This document shows positions 42,428-50,330 of a DNA stretch of 64,000 nt, piece after piece. Within the stretch, counting starts at the first letter, position 1, and every line of letters starts with the position of its first letter. The stretch spans positions 5,758,501 through 5,822,500 of the forward strand of contig NC_014501.1 of the NCBI RefSeq assembly GCF_000147335.1, given 5' to 3'. Source of the DNA: Gloeothece verrucosa PCC 7822 (lineage in GTDB: Bacteria; Cyanobacteriota; Cyanobacteriia; Cyanobacteriales; Microcystaceae). Under the pieces are notes generated by a model that was not told the origin of the DNA, did not search any database, and saw nothing but the letters and a program-made list of their open reading frames with translations. Both the position numbers and the translations under genes were made by a program.

Positions 42428-42478
42428 AAAGCCTGCCATAGCAGGCTTTAGGAGCGAACTACAGGCTTATGGCCTGTA
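42428..42478. terminator. Two hairpins between convergent permease and psaK genes
   Basis: AAAGCCTGC-CATA-GCAGGCTTT (42428-42449) is a perfect 9-bp stem, and TACAGGC-TTATG-GCCTGTA (42460-42478) a 7-bp stem. On the minus strand the first ends in CTTTTCC, giving a terminator for psaK; on plus it can end the permease transcript. Confidence 0.7.
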
Positions 42479-42490
42479 AACCGGATGAAT

Positions 42491-42757
42491 TTAGAGAGCG
42501 CCTAAGTTAGCTAATCCTAAAATGGTTGCAGCCCCTAAAATATGACCGAAGCTAGTGGTGCCTAATAAAGCCCCTAAACTCAGACCGCCAAACAGACTCG
42601 GAGAGGGCAAACCCGGGCCGACATCAGGCTTTTGAATGGTGAATTTACCAATAATAATGGCAATGATATTGCAGATAACCATGACGATCGCTACTTTGGG
42701 ACTCCATTCTAGGGTCGTAGGAACAGTAGAAGCCGCCGCTAACAATAAGCTTGACAT
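42491..42757 (-). CDS. psaK: Photosystem I reaction centre subunit PsaK
   Basis: Peripheral thylakoid subunit of photosystem I with two transmembrane helices. WSPKVAIVMVICNIIAIIIGKFTIQ is the first, and FGGLSLGALLGTTSFGHILGAATILGL covers the loop and second helix with the PsaK signature. Residues 1-8 (MSSLLLAA) may be a processed leader. Length 88 aa is normal. AAGGAG lies about 9 bases before the ATG. Downstream hairpins terminate it. Confidence 0.93.
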   Translation of the reverse strand: MSSLLLAAASTVPTTLEWSPKVAIVMVICNIIAIIIGKFTIQKPDVGPGLPSPSLFGGLSLGALLGTTSFGHILGAATILGLANLGAL

Positions 42758-42915
42758 TGAGTTGTTTTCTCCTTGAAAAAAGTCATATTAAGTTTTTTAT
42801 CTTAAAGGAAGATGACGTTTTCTCTGACAAGCCGTAGCAATAGTTAACGATTGACTGCTTAAAAAAAACTTGGCAATTTCAAAAAGAATCTGCTATAATA
42901 AAATCCTGCCCCTAT

Positions 42916-43007
42916 GGAGAGGTGGCTGAGTGGTTGAAAGCGACGGATTGCTAATCCGTTCTACGGTACGTAAGTCCGTAGCGAGGGTTCGAATCCCTCC
43001 CTCTCCG
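42916..43007 (+). tRNA. trnS-GCU: tRNA-Ser (GCU)
   Basis: A 92-base class II tRNA. The acceptor stem GGAGAGG pairs with CCTCTCC (43000-43006), with discriminator G43007. The anticodon loop TTGCTAA (42948-42954) gives GCU, which reads AGC/AGU. The long variable arm CTACGGTACGTAAGTCCGTAG is present, and the T arm is GAGGG-TTCGAAT-CCCTC. CCA is not encoded. Confidence 0.96.
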
Positions 43008-43043
43008 TTTGCCTAAAAAATGCACACTGATGACAGGTTTTAA

Positions 43044-43076
43044 GTACCTAAGTGCGTAGCGAGAGTTCGAATCCCT
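43044..43076 (+). pseudogene. Decayed partial copy of tRNA-Ser 3' half
   Basis: GTACCTAAGTGCGTAGCGAG... matches the tRNA-Ser variable arm and T arm (42966-42998) at 30 of 33 bases. Mismatches are at 43048, 43054 and 43064. The acceptor stem is not matched beyond 43076. It lies 36 bases downstream of the intact tRNA in the same orientation. Confidence 0.8.
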
Positions 43077-43165
43077 TCAGAAGGTTATTTTTCAAGAGCA
43101 AGCTTATTACTTGAGCATATACAATTTTTAACATCTGCTTGAGATGTAAATCGGTAACCAGTGTT

Positions 43166-44506
43166 ATGAGTTCTAATAAACGTCAAATTAAATCTCCTAT
43201 TACGCTTACATTAGTCATTAGTGCTTTTACTACCAGCATTTTTACCACAAGTTGTAGTTCAACTAAAACCGGAGATGGGGGTTCAACCGCTTCTTCTCCT
43301 GCTTCCACTACTCCAGATGTGGCAACTGGAGGAAATGAAGGCTTAAAATTAGGGGCATTACTGCCAAAAACAGGAGACTTAGCCGCCATTGGACAAAATA
43401 TGCCAGGAGCAGTTAAGCTAGCCGTAGATACGGTTAACGCTTGTGGCGGAGTCAACGATAAACCCGTCACCCTCGTTGAAGAAGATGACCAAACCGATCC
43501 CGCAGCCGGAGCATCAGCCATGAGTAAGCTGGCTACCGTTGATCGAGTAGCTGGAGTGGTGGGAGCCTTTGCCAGTAGTGTTTCAACGGCGGCGGTAGAC
43601 ATCGCTGTACAAAATAAAATTATGTTAGTGTCTCCGGGTAGCACAAGCCCTGTCTTTACAGAAAATGCGAAAAAAGGCCTTTATCAAGGTTTTTGGGCGC
43701 GAACGGCTCCTCCTGATACCTATCAAGCTCAAGCTTTAGCCGCCTTAGCCCATAAAAAAGGCTTTAAAACTGCCTCTACTGTGGTCATTAACAATGACTA
43801 CGGTGTAGGTTTTGAACAAGAATTTGACCAAGCCTTCGAAAAATTGGGAGGTAAGGTAAAGAGTGAAGATAAACCAGTCCGTTATGACCCTAAAGCCGCT
43901 ACTCTAGATAGTGAAGCGACGGCGGCCTTTAACGGAAAACCTGATGCGGTAGCCGCCGTTTTGTATACTGAAACCGGCAGTTTGCTGTTACAAGCCGCTT
44001 ATAAACAGGGACTATTAGACGGCGTAACCGTATTACTAACTGATGGGGTTTACTCACCAGACTTTACCAAACAGGTTGGAAAAGCCTCAGACGGTAAGTC
44101 TATTATTACTGGTGCATTGGGAACCGTCCCGGCGGCCGATGGGAAAGCTTTAGGAGACTTTACCCAACTCTGGACACAGAAAACCGGCAAAGAAGTCACC
44201 GCTTATGTGCCTCATTCTTGGGATGCGGCAGTTTTGATGATGTTAGCGGCACAAGCGGCAAAAAGCAACACAGGAGAAGGCATCAAGAGCAAAATTCGCG
44301 AGGTAGCTAATGCTCCGGGGACTGAAGTCACTGATCCCTGTCAGGCACTTGCATTAATCAAAAAAGGAGAAGATATCAACTATCAAGGAGCCAGTGGCAA
44401 TGTAGATATCGATGAAAATGGGGATGTTGTGGGTAGCTATGATGTTTGGACCGTTAACGATGATGGCTCTTTAAAAGTCATTGATAAAGTCAAGCCTGCT
44501 CAATAG
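43166..44506 (+). CDS. ABC transporter substrate-binding lipoprotein, branched-chain amino acid type
   Basis: Periplasmic binding protein of the LivK/NatB class, for neutral or branched-chain amino acids or related compounds. The N-terminus SPITLTLVISAFTTSIFTTSC ends in a lipobox, so Cys is lipid-modified after cleavage. LGALLPKTGDLAAIGQNMPGAVKLAVDTVN is the first lobe signature, followed by SPGSTSPVFT and VINNDYGVGFEQEFDQAF. ATG at 43166 (MSSNKRQ) is preferred over TTG 43139. It resembles cyanobacterial NatB in length and order, but no permease or ATPase genes are adjacent. Confidence 0.88.
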   Translation: MSSNKRQIKSPITLTLVISAFTTSIFTTSCSSTKTGDGGSTASSPASTTPDVATGGNEGLKLGALLPKTGDLAAIGQNMPGAVKLAVDTVNACGGVNDKPVTLVEEDDQTDPAAGASAMSKLATVDRVAGVVGAFASSVSTAAVDIAVQNKIMLVSPGSTSPVFTENAKKGLYQGFWARTAPPDTYQAQALAALAHKKGFKTASTVVINNDYGVGFEQEFDQAFEKLGGKVKSEDKPVRYDPKAATLDSEATAAFNGKPDAVAAVLYTETGSLLLQAAYKQGLLDGVTVLLTDGVYSPDFTKQVGKASDGKSIITGALGTVPAADGKALGDFTQLWTQKTGKEVTAYVPHSWDAAVLMMLAAQAAKSNTGEGIKSKIREVANAPGTEVTDPCQALALIKKGEDINYQGASGNVDIDENGDVVGSYDVWTVNDDGSLKVIDKVKPAQ

Positions 44507-44524
44507 GAGGAAGCTTTGTAGGTA

Positions 44525-44577
44525 TTGGGTTTTAAGTGTTAGTTACTCAATGAAAGGAGCTAACCTTTAAAACCCAA
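44525..44577 (+). terminator. Terminator-like long hairpin after the binding protein gene
   Basis: TTGGGTTTTAAGTGTTAG (44525-44542) pairs at 16 of 18 positions with CTAACCTTTAAAACCCAA (44560-44577). It begins 19 bases after the stop and is followed by AT-rich sequence. Confidence 0.6.
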
Positions 44578-44671
44578 AATTTATTTAACAAATAGGTCAG
44601 GATAGGGTTTTTATAAGAGGTAAACTCTTACTAAAATTTGAATCATTACAACAATCTGCCTATGTTAAATC

Positions 44672-44773
44672 CTAGGATTTTTTCTGGCGTTTAGCCAATC
44701 TTTTTTTCAAGGCAGATAAGCCTCCTAAAGCCGTTCCAGCACTCAACATAACCCGAGTAGAAGGCTGAGAAAC
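44672..44773 (-). pseudogene. Remnant of a PEP-CTERM protein C-terminus
   Basis: The minus frame reads VSQPSTRVMLSAGTALGGL, then SALKKRLAKRQKKS and TAG. This is the layout of a PEP-CTERM tail: a QPST in place of PEPST, a Gly/Ala/Leu hydrophobic stretch, and a basic end. It is preceded by an in-frame TAG and no longer gene body is visible. It lies just past the 3' end of the serine hydrolase gene on the same strand. Likely a decayed gene end. Confidence 0.45.
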
Positions 44774-44830
44774 CTAACCCCCAATTCACTGATAGCTTAC
44801 TTAGCTTAAAAAATCTAATCAAAGCCCTGT

Positions 44831-45763
44831 TTACTTCATATCCATAGCCGTGACTAAAGAAGCAGAAATAAACGGTAAAATCTTTTTATTTTGACTATGA
44901 GCTTTTCCTTCTATAAACACCACTAAAATATAAGGAGGCCGCTCAGGAATTTCGATATAAGCCGCATCATGACGCACTTGAGAAGTCCAACCGGCTTTTG
45001 ACCAGATACGAGCATTTGAGGGTAAACCTTCTCCAAGAAAACCAATTACTTGATTTTCATCGCCGCTATCTTCAGGAGGATTAAGAGTACGCGATAGCAA
45101 ACTCATCATTTGTTGTGAACGCTCAGAAGACACAGCAATTCCTCCGACTATGGTATGGAGTAAGCGAGTGATAGCATTAGTCGTCAGCATATTGCGATTG
45201 TCCATTAATTCGCCTAAAAATGCTCTTTCGCGTCCATAGGGGCCATCTCCCCAAGTTTTTTGATTAACATTAATCGCCTCTAATTCTTCCCATCCTAAAG
45301 ATTTATAGTAGCGATTGACAATATTGCGTTGCTGCTTCCAAGTTTCAAAGGGTCCGGGAGGTAATTCAGGTCCACTGGTTGTCCCTGTTAACACATCTAC
45401 CACTAAGCCAGTAGCATCATTACTCGAGTCAACAATCATATCTCGAATAGCGCGATCTAATTCAGTTGAAGGTGGAATCATCCCTCCTTCTAACCATTCA
45501 TGAATAGCGACCAAATAAAATAATTTAACCACACTAGCCGGATAAATACGTTCATCTCCTCGATAGCTAAATCCCCGGATAGGATATTTCCAAAATTCTT
45601 CAGGAGAAATGGCCCCACCCGTATTAACAATAACCGGCGCATCGTAAACTAGCCAACTGAGGGCTATTTGATGCTGTTGTAGTGCGGGAAATTCTGCCCA
45701 GGTTTTTTCGAGAATTTCTGTGCCGAGTTGTTGGAGTTGTTCGTCAGAGCGGAAGAAAGGCAT
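44831..45763 (-). CDS. Serine hydrolase of the class A beta-lactamase fold
   Basis: A beta-lactamase/PBP-like hydrolase of 310 aa. S77-V-V-K80 (YPASVVKLFYL) is the SxxK active site. S114-N115 in VDSSNDATG takes the place of the SDN motif. SKAGWTSQ near residue 255 takes the place of KTG. No signal peptide is seen, so it may be cytosolic, and true beta-lactamase activity is doubtful. ATG at 45763 (MPFFRSDEQ) is chosen over TTG 45775. It is divergent from the NlpC/P60 peptidase, suggesting a cell-wall context. Confidence 0.8.
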   Translation of the reverse strand: MPFFRSDEQLQQLGTEILEKTWAEFPALQQHQIALSWLVYDAPVIVNTGGAISPEEFWKYPIRGFSYRGDERIYPASVVKLFYLVAIHEWLEGGMIPPSTELDRAIRDMIVDSSNDATGLVVDVLTGTTSGPELPPGPFETWKQQRNIVNRYYKSLGWEELEAINVNQKTWGDGPYGRERAFLGELMDNRNMLTTNAITRLLHTIVGGIAVSSERSQQMMSLLSRTLNPPEDSGDENQVIGFLGEGLPSNARIWSKAGWTSQVRHDAAYIEIPERPPYILVVFIEGKAHSQNKKILPFISASLVTAMDMK

Positions 45764-45846
45764 AGATATTGTCAAAAATCAGTGATAAATATAAATTACA
45801 AAAAGCTAGCGAATCAATATAACTTCTGAATAGCCCCTATTATTTT

Positions 45847-46539
45847 ATGACCTTTTTGAACGATTTACCCCCATCTCCTAACGGCCAATACTGCACCCAA
45901 AATAATTTAGATCTGTATAACTCCCCGAATTGTCAAGAATTAGCCACTCAAGCCGCTAAAGGACGCTATTTACGCCTCCTCTGGCAGCCGACAACAGAAA
46001 ATGTGATCCAAGTTCAATTATGTGAAGATGATTATCTCGCTTGGCTACCGCTACATCAGCTATCAGCACTCTTGCCGGCGAAAGTTCCCTATCAGGCGCT
46101 TGCTTTATCTCGCCATGAGATTGAAAAACGTCTCCCTGATGTGATGGCTTTTACTCAAGCCGCCTATCAAACCCCGAATTATTATTTATGGGGAGGAACT
46201 GTTGCACCTAATTATGATTGTTCAGGATTAATACAAGCGGCGTTTGCCGCCTCAAATATCTGGCTACCGAGGGATTCTTATCAACAAGAAGCCTTTACGG
46301 CAAGGATTTCACAAGAAGAGTTAATCTTGGGCGATTTAATCTTTTTTGGCGATCAAAGAGTTAATCACGTAGCTTTATACCTGGGAGAGGGCTATTATAT
46401 CCACAGTTCAGGAAAGGAAAAAGGACGTAATGGTATAGGGATCGATCAACTGCGTGGAGATGGGGATGAGGTCAGTCGAGCCTATTATCAGAAGTTATGG
46501 AGTTTTGGTCGGGTAATGTCGAATTATTGTCCTAACTAG
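45847..46539 (+). CDS. NlpC/P60 family peptidoglycan endopeptidase
   Basis: Cuts the gamma-D-Glu to diamino acid bond in peptidoglycan peptides. Residues 20-80 form an SH3b-like domain (LYNSPNCQELATQAAKGRYLRLLW). The NlpC/P60 domain has Cys125 in NYDCSGLIQAAF, His174 in VNHVALYLGEG and His186 in YYIHSSG. The architecture and 230-aa length match the structurally known cyanobacterial enzymes of Anabaena and Nostoc. No signal peptide, as in those proteins, which act on recycled wall peptides. Confidence 0.9.
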   Translation: MTFLNDLPPSPNGQYCTQNNLDLYNSPNCQELATQAAKGRYLRLLWQPTTENVIQVQLCEDDYLAWLPLHQLSALLPAKVPYQALALSRHEIEKRLPDVMAFTQAAYQTPNYYLWGGTVAPNYDCSGLIQAAFAASNIWLPRDSYQQEAFTARISQEELILGDLIFFGDQRVNHVALYLGEGYYIHSSGKEKGRNGIGIDQLRGDGDEVSRAYYQKLWSFGRVMSNYCPN

Positions 46540-46559
46540 GGGAAAGACCAATGATTAAG

Positions 46560-46577
46560 GACTAATGACTAATGACT
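46560..46577. repeat. GACTAAT heptamer repeat
   Basis: Two GACTAAT units and a partial third lie after the NlpC/P60 gene. GACTAAT is the reverse complement of ATTAGTC in the rpoB-rpoC2 spacer array. Confidence 0.6.
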
Positions 46578-46643
46578 CAACCAGAGTGTTAAGAATAGTT
46601 AAGATAATAAATAGGATTAGTCCCCTAGTATTAAAAACACACT

Positions 46644-47882
46644 GTGAACCCTTACAACACTTTAAGATCATTAGCGCCTGATCAACGACACAGCCTACTT
46701 ATCCTTTTTGTCACTGGGTTATTGTACTGGATAGGTATGACCATTTTATTGCCCACCTTACCTTTATATGTAGAACATTTAGGGGGAAGCAAACAGCAAA
46801 TCGGGCTGGTGATGGGATCTTTTGCCATTGGATTAATTTTTTCTCGCACTTGGCTAGGAGAAATGGCTGATCATCGAGGTCGTAAGATTATTGTGATCAT
46901 CGGAACTGTGGTGGCTGCCATCGCACCGTTCGGCTATATTTTGAGCAACTCGATTCTTCCTTTGATCGCTGTGCGGGCATTTAATGGCATTAGTGTAGCC
47001 GCATTTACCACAGGATACAATGCTTTAGTCACTGATTTGGCTCCGGCAAAGCAAAGGGGTGAAATCATTGGCTATATGAATTTAGTAGCTCCTCTAGGGA
47101 TGGCAATTGGTCCTGCTTTAGGGGGAATTTTATTAGGCCGGGTGGGTTATGTGTGGCTATTTGTTTTAACCGCCATAGCAGGATTTTTAACTTTTATATT
47201 AGCGATTCAGGTTCAAGAAAACCCTAATATTGTTTTATCTTCTGGGCAGCCAAAAGACCAAAATTCGCCGAGCCGCAGTTTTTGGCAACTGTTAAGCAGT
47301 CGTTCGTTATTGGTTCCTTCTTTAATTTTTTTGTTGATGGGGATGATGTTTGGCGTATTGGTAACCTTTCTTCCCTTGTTTAAACGAGAGATGGCAGGTT
47401 TATTTTACTCGGTTGCGGCGATCGCCAGTTTTAGTGCGAGATTTTTTGTTGGTCAAGCTTCAGATCGTTATGGCAGGGGTTTATTTATTACTTTAAGTTT
47501 AATCAGTTATACCCTGTCGATGATCCTCCTGTGTGTGGGCGATAGTTCTCAACTTTTTGTTGTAGCGGCTATTTTAGAAGGAAGCGGAGGAGGAATTTTA
47601 ATACCTATGCTTCTTGCTTTAATTTCGGATCGTTCTTTGAGTTCTCAGAGGGGACGAGTTTTTGCGGTGAGTGTGAGTGGGTTTGATGTGGGAATCGCTA
47701 TTTCGGGGCCACTGTTAGGATTTCTTAATTGGGAATATCGGCCCATGTTTGCTTTAGCGGCTAGTTTTGCGGCACTAGCACTATTGTTATTTATGAGCCA
47801 ATCTAGTAAAAATTTAACTCATTCTCTACGCTTTGCTTTAGGTCAAGAGCCGGATCGTTATGCTGTGGAGGAGCATTCATAA
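46644..47882 (+). CDS. MFS transporter
   Basis: A twelve-helix major facilitator. The A-motif is in SRTWLGEMADHRGRKIIVIIG and a second copy in SARFFVGQASDRYGRGLFITLS. GYMNLVAPLGMAIGPALGGILLG in helix 5 is the antiporter-type motif C, so a drug or metabolite exporter is likely. Substrate unknown. The start is GTG at 46644. Length 412 aa is normal. Confidence 0.88.
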   Translation: MNPYNTLRSLAPDQRHSLLILFVTGLLYWIGMTILLPTLPLYVEHLGGSKQQIGLVMGSFAIGLIFSRTWLGEMADHRGRKIIVIIGTVVAAIAPFGYILSNSILPLIAVRAFNGISVAAFTTGYNALVTDLAPAKQRGEIIGYMNLVAPLGMAIGPALGGILLGRVGYVWLFVLTAIAGFLTFILAIQVQENPNIVLSSGQPKDQNSPSRSFWQLLSSRSLLVPSLIFLLMGMMFGVLVTFLPLFKREMAGLFYSVAAIASFSARFFVGQASDRYGRGLFITLSLISYTLSMILLCVGDSSQLFVVAAILEGSGGGILIPMLLALISDRSLSSQRGRVFAVSVSGFDVGIAISGPLLGFLNWEYRPMFALAASFAALALLLFMSQSSKNLTHSLRFALGQEPDRYAVEEHS

Positions 47883-47933
47883 AAATTATTTACGAGTTTG
47901 GTGAGCTTTAAACGTGAGAGTCTATGCAAAAAA

Positions 47934-48581
47934 TTAATGAGAACGTTCTATCAAAAAAGCTTTAATTCCTGCGGATGTAGCTCCGTAGTAATCTTCTTTT
48001 AAACTATCCCCAATATGCCAAGCTTGTTGGGATAAACAGTTATGTTTCGCTAAAGCGGTGGCAAAAATTTGAGGATGGGGTTTAGCGGCTCCGCTATCAG
48101 AAGAAATGGTAATGGTTTTAAAAAATCTATCCAGTTGCAAACTTTTTAAAATAGAATGGAGACGACTATCAAAGTTAGAAATAATCCCTAATTCAATACC
48201 CATTTCCTGCCAATAAGTTAAGGCGGGTAAGACATCATCATAAACATACCAAGGGTCTGATTGAACAAAGTAATCATACAGTTGAATAAAAAAGCTGCCG
48301 AAATCCTCAAACTGATCTAAAACTCCAGCTAAAGAAAAAGCCGACCTAGCGAGTGAGCGCCACCATTGAAATTCTAATTCGGGAATTTGAGAAGCATCGA
48401 CCCCAGGAAAAGCCAAAGGGTTAGAACTTTTATAACTTTCGTTGAAGGTTTGGTCTAGGGTTTGGGGTGAAACATAGACCCCTACAGTAGCAGCGTTGGC
48501 GGCATAGATTTCTCCTACGGTTCCTTTTAGTCCAAATAGGGTTCCCATTGCATCCAAAAAAATTACTTTTGGCTGTTCCAT
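47934..48581 (-). CDS. HAD-superfamily hydrolase
   Basis: A phosphatase-type HAD protein. Motif I is IFLDAMGTLFGL, where the first Asp is the nucleophile but the usual second Asp is Met-Gly (DxMGT), as in REG-2-like members. Motif II is GIISNFDSRL. The lysine of motif III is in SSDSGAAKPHPQIFATAL, and motif IV is WHIGDSLKEDYYGATSAG. The cap is the small helical type. Substrate unknown. AGGAG precedes the ATG by 5 bases. Confidence 0.87.
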   Translation of the reverse strand: MEQPKVIFLDAMGTLFGLKGTVGEIYAANAATVGVYVSPQTLDQTFNESYKSSNPLAFPGVDASQIPELEFQWWRSLARSAFSLAGVLDQFEDFGSFFIQLYDYFVQSDPWYVYDDVLPALTYWQEMGIELGIISNFDSRLHSILKSLQLDRFFKTITISSDSGAAKPHPQIFATALAKHNCLSQQAWHIGDSLKEDYYGATSAGIKAFLIERSH

Positions 48582-48800
48582 TTGTCTCCTTGGTGTTTAG
48601 ACTAGCAAAGCCTACTATAAATTTTAACCCCCACAGGGATAATTCTTATAAGCTTAAGATCATGGCTAATCTAGCACTTTGTTAATTAACTTTGTTTACA
48701 AATTAAATAATACTGCTCGGGCTAGGATTGCTATAATTAGGCTGAAAATGTACAAAGAAAATCATTAACCTAATTTTTGAATAGGTTTATCTTAGGACTA

Positions 48801-49622
48801 ATGGCTAAAAAATTGATCATCGAAGCAGGACGCACAGAAAGACAGTATTTGCAAGATTTGTGGCGTTATCGAGAACTTTTTTATTTTCTGGCTTGGCGGG
48901 ATATTTTGGTTCGTTATAAACAAACAGTAATAGGGATTGCTTGGGCGCTAATTAGACCCTTTCTCACTATGGTAGTTTTTACGATTGTGTTTGGAAAACT
49001 GGCTAAATTACCCTCAGATGGTGCCCCTTATCCTATTTTAGTTTTTGTGGCTATGTTACCTTGGCAGTTTTTTGCTAATGCTTTGGCTGAGTGTAGTAAT
49101 AGTTTAATAGACAATGCGAATTTAATTTCTAAAGTGTACTTTCCTCGTCTGATTGTGCCAGCGAGTGCAGTGATTGTTAGTTTTGTAGATTTTATGATTT
49201 CGGGGATGATTTTGCTGGCTTTGATGGCTTTCTATAATTTTATTCCTAGCTGGCGAATTCTTACTTTACCTTTGTTTATTGGCATAGCTTTTGCGGCGGC
49301 TATCGGGGGAGGATTATGGTTATCAGCGCTCAATGTTCAATATCGAGATTTTCGTTATATTGTTCCTTTTATTGTTCAGTTTGGCCTTTATATTTCTCCT
49401 GTGGGTTTTAGTAGTAGTATTGTGCCGCCACAGTGGCGCTTATTGTATTCTTTAAACCCAATGGTGGGGGTTATTGATGGTTTTCGCTGGGCAATTATAG
49501 GCGGAAAAGCGGAAATTTATGGTTTAGGTTTTATGGTATCTATTGGCATCGTGGTTTTTTTATTAATAAGCGGCATTTGGTATTTTCGGCGTATGGAACG
49601 GACTTTTGCCGATATTATATAA
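48801..49622 (+). CDS. wzm: ABC-2 type polysaccharide export permease
   Basis: Inner-membrane component of a Wzm/Wzt-type exporter for O-antigen or related polysaccharide. LAWRDILVRYKQTVIGIAWALIRPFLTMVVFTIVFG is the family signature, and six hydrophobic helices follow, with LYISPVGFSSSIVPPQWRLLYSLNPMVGVIDGFRWAI near the end. ATG at 48801 (MAKKLII) is preferred over TTG 48777. The partner ATPase gene is 3 kb downstream rather than adjacent, because two unrelated genes lie between. Confidence 0.92.
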   Translation: MAKKLIIEAGRTERQYLQDLWRYRELFYFLAWRDILVRYKQTVIGIAWALIRPFLTMVVFTIVFGKLAKLPSDGAPYPILVFVAMLPWQFFANALAECSNSLIDNANLISKVYFPRLIVPASAVIVSFVDFMISGMILLALMAFYNFIPSWRILTLPLFIGIAFAAAIGGGLWLSALNVQYRDFRYIVPFIVQFGLYISPVGFSSSIVPPQWRLLYSLNPMVGVIDGFRWAIIGGKAEIYGLGFMVSIGIVVFLLISGIWYFRRMERTFADII

Positions 49623-50330
49623 AAATGAAAATAAAGCGCAAGCCAACAGATTATTAATGACTAAAGTAGCGGATATTGGTAGCCTCAGATCTTGCACCTT
49701 AGGACTTGAATGTTAAAACCTTGTTTTTGAGCAAGCACTCGATGTCTCTCAATATTAAGTAAAAGTTGATTGAACCCCCCAAACCCTTGAAATTTTGTTC
49801 TCTTTTTCTGTATCAAATAAACCTTACTTAAACTGGTACTACAAAAGCAAGGCTTTTTGGAAATTTTGGTATCAATAAGCTATTTTATTGTTAAAACCCT
49901 TTTGTAACAAAACTTTTAGACCTTGCATTGCGGCTCGTGTCAGGCTCGCCACTTTTACCCCCACTAAAACTCTTGTCGATTTTCTCTGCCACTGTGCAGG
50001 TTTTTTTTATTGATAAATATATACCCCAAAACTGCATGGAAAGGGGGTGATTTATTATCTGCCAGTCATTTTATAAATTAGTTTCTTTATATAGTTCACC
50101 CAATTCTAAAAATTGGACAGAAAGATTAAATTTTATTAATTTTTTTATATAAACATAAAAAAAATCAACAAACTAAGGCGGTGTGAAATTTATTAGATAT
50201 AATATTTTTATAAAGAAAATTTTACCTAATTAAAACTCGACAAATCCATCAAAAAATTTATGGATTTAATTAAGATGAGTTTACATTTCAAAATTAAAAA
50301 ATTCTCAAATTATCAAAACCCCTCAACACC
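49623..50330. other. 708-base AT-rich gap, no gene found
   Basis: No open frame of coding character and no tRNA or clear repeat was seen. The last 250 bases are very AT-rich. It marks the upstream edge of the segment inserted between wzm and wzt, and must contain the promoter of the DUF2252 gene. Confidence 0.35.

Noticed and set aside
43183..43644. A 153-codon minus-strand frame inside the ABC binding protein gene
   Set aside because: Its Val/Ala/Ser/Pro-rich product is the mirror of the codon bias of the real gene on the plus strand.
44831..45763. A true class A beta-lactamase (antibiotic resistance)
   Set aside because: No export signal, SND in place of SDN, KAG in place of KTG, and no Glu166-type omega loop was recognised; a serine hydrolase of unknown role is the safer call.
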